The position numbers and the translations under genes were made by a program. From assembly GCF_001641695.1 (NCBI RefSeq), contig NZ_LSEF01000091.1, forward strand, positions 62,001-126,000: a DNA stretch of 64,000 bases, given 5' to 3'. Source of the DNA: Bradyrhizobium neotropicale (lineage in GTDB: Bacteria; Pseudomonadota; Alphaproteobacteria; Rhizobiales; Xanthobacteraceae). The notes beneath the pieces are model-generated. The model saw only the letters and a list, made by a program, of their open reading frames with translations, made no database searches and was not told the origin of the DNA. Within the stretch, counting starts at the first letter, position 1, and every line of letters begins with the position of its first letter. This document shows positions 63,225 through 64,000 of the stretch, piece by piece.

Positions 63225-64000
63225 ATGAGAGGGCTTTTGGCCTGCGCCGTGCTCGCGGCCATGACTTCAACGGCGATGACGACGGCAGCCACCGCGCAAG
63301 TCTCCGACGACGTGGTGCGGATCGGCGTGTTGACGGATTTGTCGAGCTGGGGCCGCGACAATAGCGGGCCGGGCTCGGTCGAAGCGGCCAAGATGGCGCT
63401 GGAGGAATTCGGGCCGACTGTGCTCGGCAAGCCGATCGAGATCATCAGCGCCGACCACCAGATGAAGACCGATGTCGGCGTCCAGGTCGTGCGCGGCTGG
63501 TTCGACAACGGCAAGGTCGACGCGGTCGTCGACATCCCGAATTCCGGCATCGCGATCGCCGTCCACAACATGGTCCGCGAGCGCAACAAGATCGCGCTGC
63601 TCTCCGGCCCCGGCGCGAGCTCGCTGACCGACGAGCTGTGCAGCCCGAACACCGTGCACTTCACCTATGACACCTACGCGCTGTCGAAGGTGACCGCGTC
63701 CGCCGTGATCAAGGAAGGCGGCAAGTCCTGGTACTTCATCACCGCCGACTACGCCTTCGGCCAACAGCTCGAGAAGGACGCGACGCGCTTCATCAACGAG
63801 ATGGGCGGCAAGGTGCTCGGCGGCGTACGGCATCCGACCAACACCGCCGACTTCTCCTCCTTCGCGCTGCAGGCGCAGAGCTCCAAGGCCGACGTGGTGG
63901 CGTTCGCCAATGCCGGCCAGGACACCGACAACGCCATCAAGCAGTCCGGCGAGTTCGGCCTGGTCCAGGGCGGCCAGAAGCTCGTGGGCCTGTTGATGTT
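63225..64000 (+). CDS. branched-chain amino-acid-type ABC transporter binding protein (3' end outside window)
   Basis: 258 codons to the window edge. Sec signal MRGLLACAVLAAMTSTAMTT with cleavage near ATAQ. The mature part follows the LivJ/Leu-Ile-Val binding family: VVRIGVLTDLSSWGRDNSGP, GKPIEIISADHQMKTDVGVQ, AIAVHNMVRERNKIALLSGP and WYFITADYAFGQQLEKDAT. GAGAGGGAAC lies 4-13 bases before the ATG. Substrate not predictable; many such Bradyrhizobium proteins bind aromatic acids or amides. Other transporter genes probably follow. Confidence 0.9.
   Translation, partial: MRGLLACAVLAAMTSTAMTTAATAQVSDDVVRIGVLTDLSSWGRDNSGPGSVEAAKMALEEFGPTVLGKPIEIISADHQMKTDVGVQVVRGWFDNGKVDAVVDIPNSGIAIAVHNMVRERNKIALLSGPGASSLTDELCSPNTVHFTYDTYALSKVTASAVIKEGGKSWYFITADYAFGQQLEKDATRFINEMGGKVLGGVRHPTNTADFSSFALQAQSSKADVVAFANAGQDTDNAIKQSGEFGLVQGGQKLVGLLM

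Overview
The window is a high-GC alphaproteobacterial chromosome segment. Gene content, the style of its palindromic repeats and the Ku/LigD, kdp and TRAP/CoA-ester neighbourhoods point to Bradyrhizobium or a close relative; this is inference from reading, not a database match. I see no rRNA, tRNA, CRISPR array, prophage or insertion sequence.

Layout. (1) 1-13.5 kb, plus strand: a tightly packed glycogen/trehalose operon (GlgE-like, TreS-maltokinase fusion, GlgB, GlgX, TreZ, TreY). It links glycogen trimming and trehalose synthesis (GlgX, TreY, TreZ) with the reverse route trehalose to maltose to maltose-1-phosphate (TreS-Mak) to glucan (GlgE). The GlgE-like protein has lost key catalytic residues. 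(2) 13.5-18 kb: a PHA-granule-type protein, a small DUF3309-like membrane protein, and divergent ligD/ku for non-homologous end joining. (3) 18-26.5 kb, minus strand: a complete kdp potassium-uptake operon, including kdpF and two other tiny membrane ORFs, ending in kdpD-kdpE, with a REP-like repeat between kdpB and kdpC. (4) 26.5-30.6 kb: a cluster of small unknown genes around a DapA-family protein that lacks the Schiff-base lysine. A 17-bp near-palindrome (TTATGA-N-RTYCCTATR) precedes four transcription units here, including kdp; this is the best candidate for an undescribed regulon. Two of the small proteins share a FIGRN-x2-G-x-WVA domain. (5) 30.7-32.9 kb: upp and an AMP-forming ligase.

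(6) 33-43 kb, minus strand: flagellar rod-distal genes (flgL, flgK, FlgN-like, a small unknown, flgE, flgD, fliS, fliD, flagellin) and an ECF-type sigma factor. Three GGCA(A/T)-N4-TGCCG boxes lie upstream of flgD, the flagellin gene and the sigma gene. (7) 43.4-47.8 kb, plus strand: a HAD-domain protein, a possible glycosyltransferase and a formyltransferase-like protein, a candidate flagellin/surface-glycan modification set. (8) 47.7-58.3 kb: two divergent operons. The minus one is TRAP transporter dctPQM, acyl-CoA dehydrogenase, acyl-CoA ligase and CoA-transferase; the plus one is CaiB/BaiF CoA-transferase, MaoC hydratase, CoA-ester lyase and an IclR regulator. Together they look like uptake and CoA-ester breakdown of a small dicarboxylate, perhaps itaconate or a relative. 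(9) 58.3-64 kb: a small exported protein, a Tat-signal fumarylacetoacetase-family protein, a heparanase-like GH79 enzyme, an MFS transporter, and the start of a branched-chain-amino-acid-type ABC binding protein that runs off the right edge.
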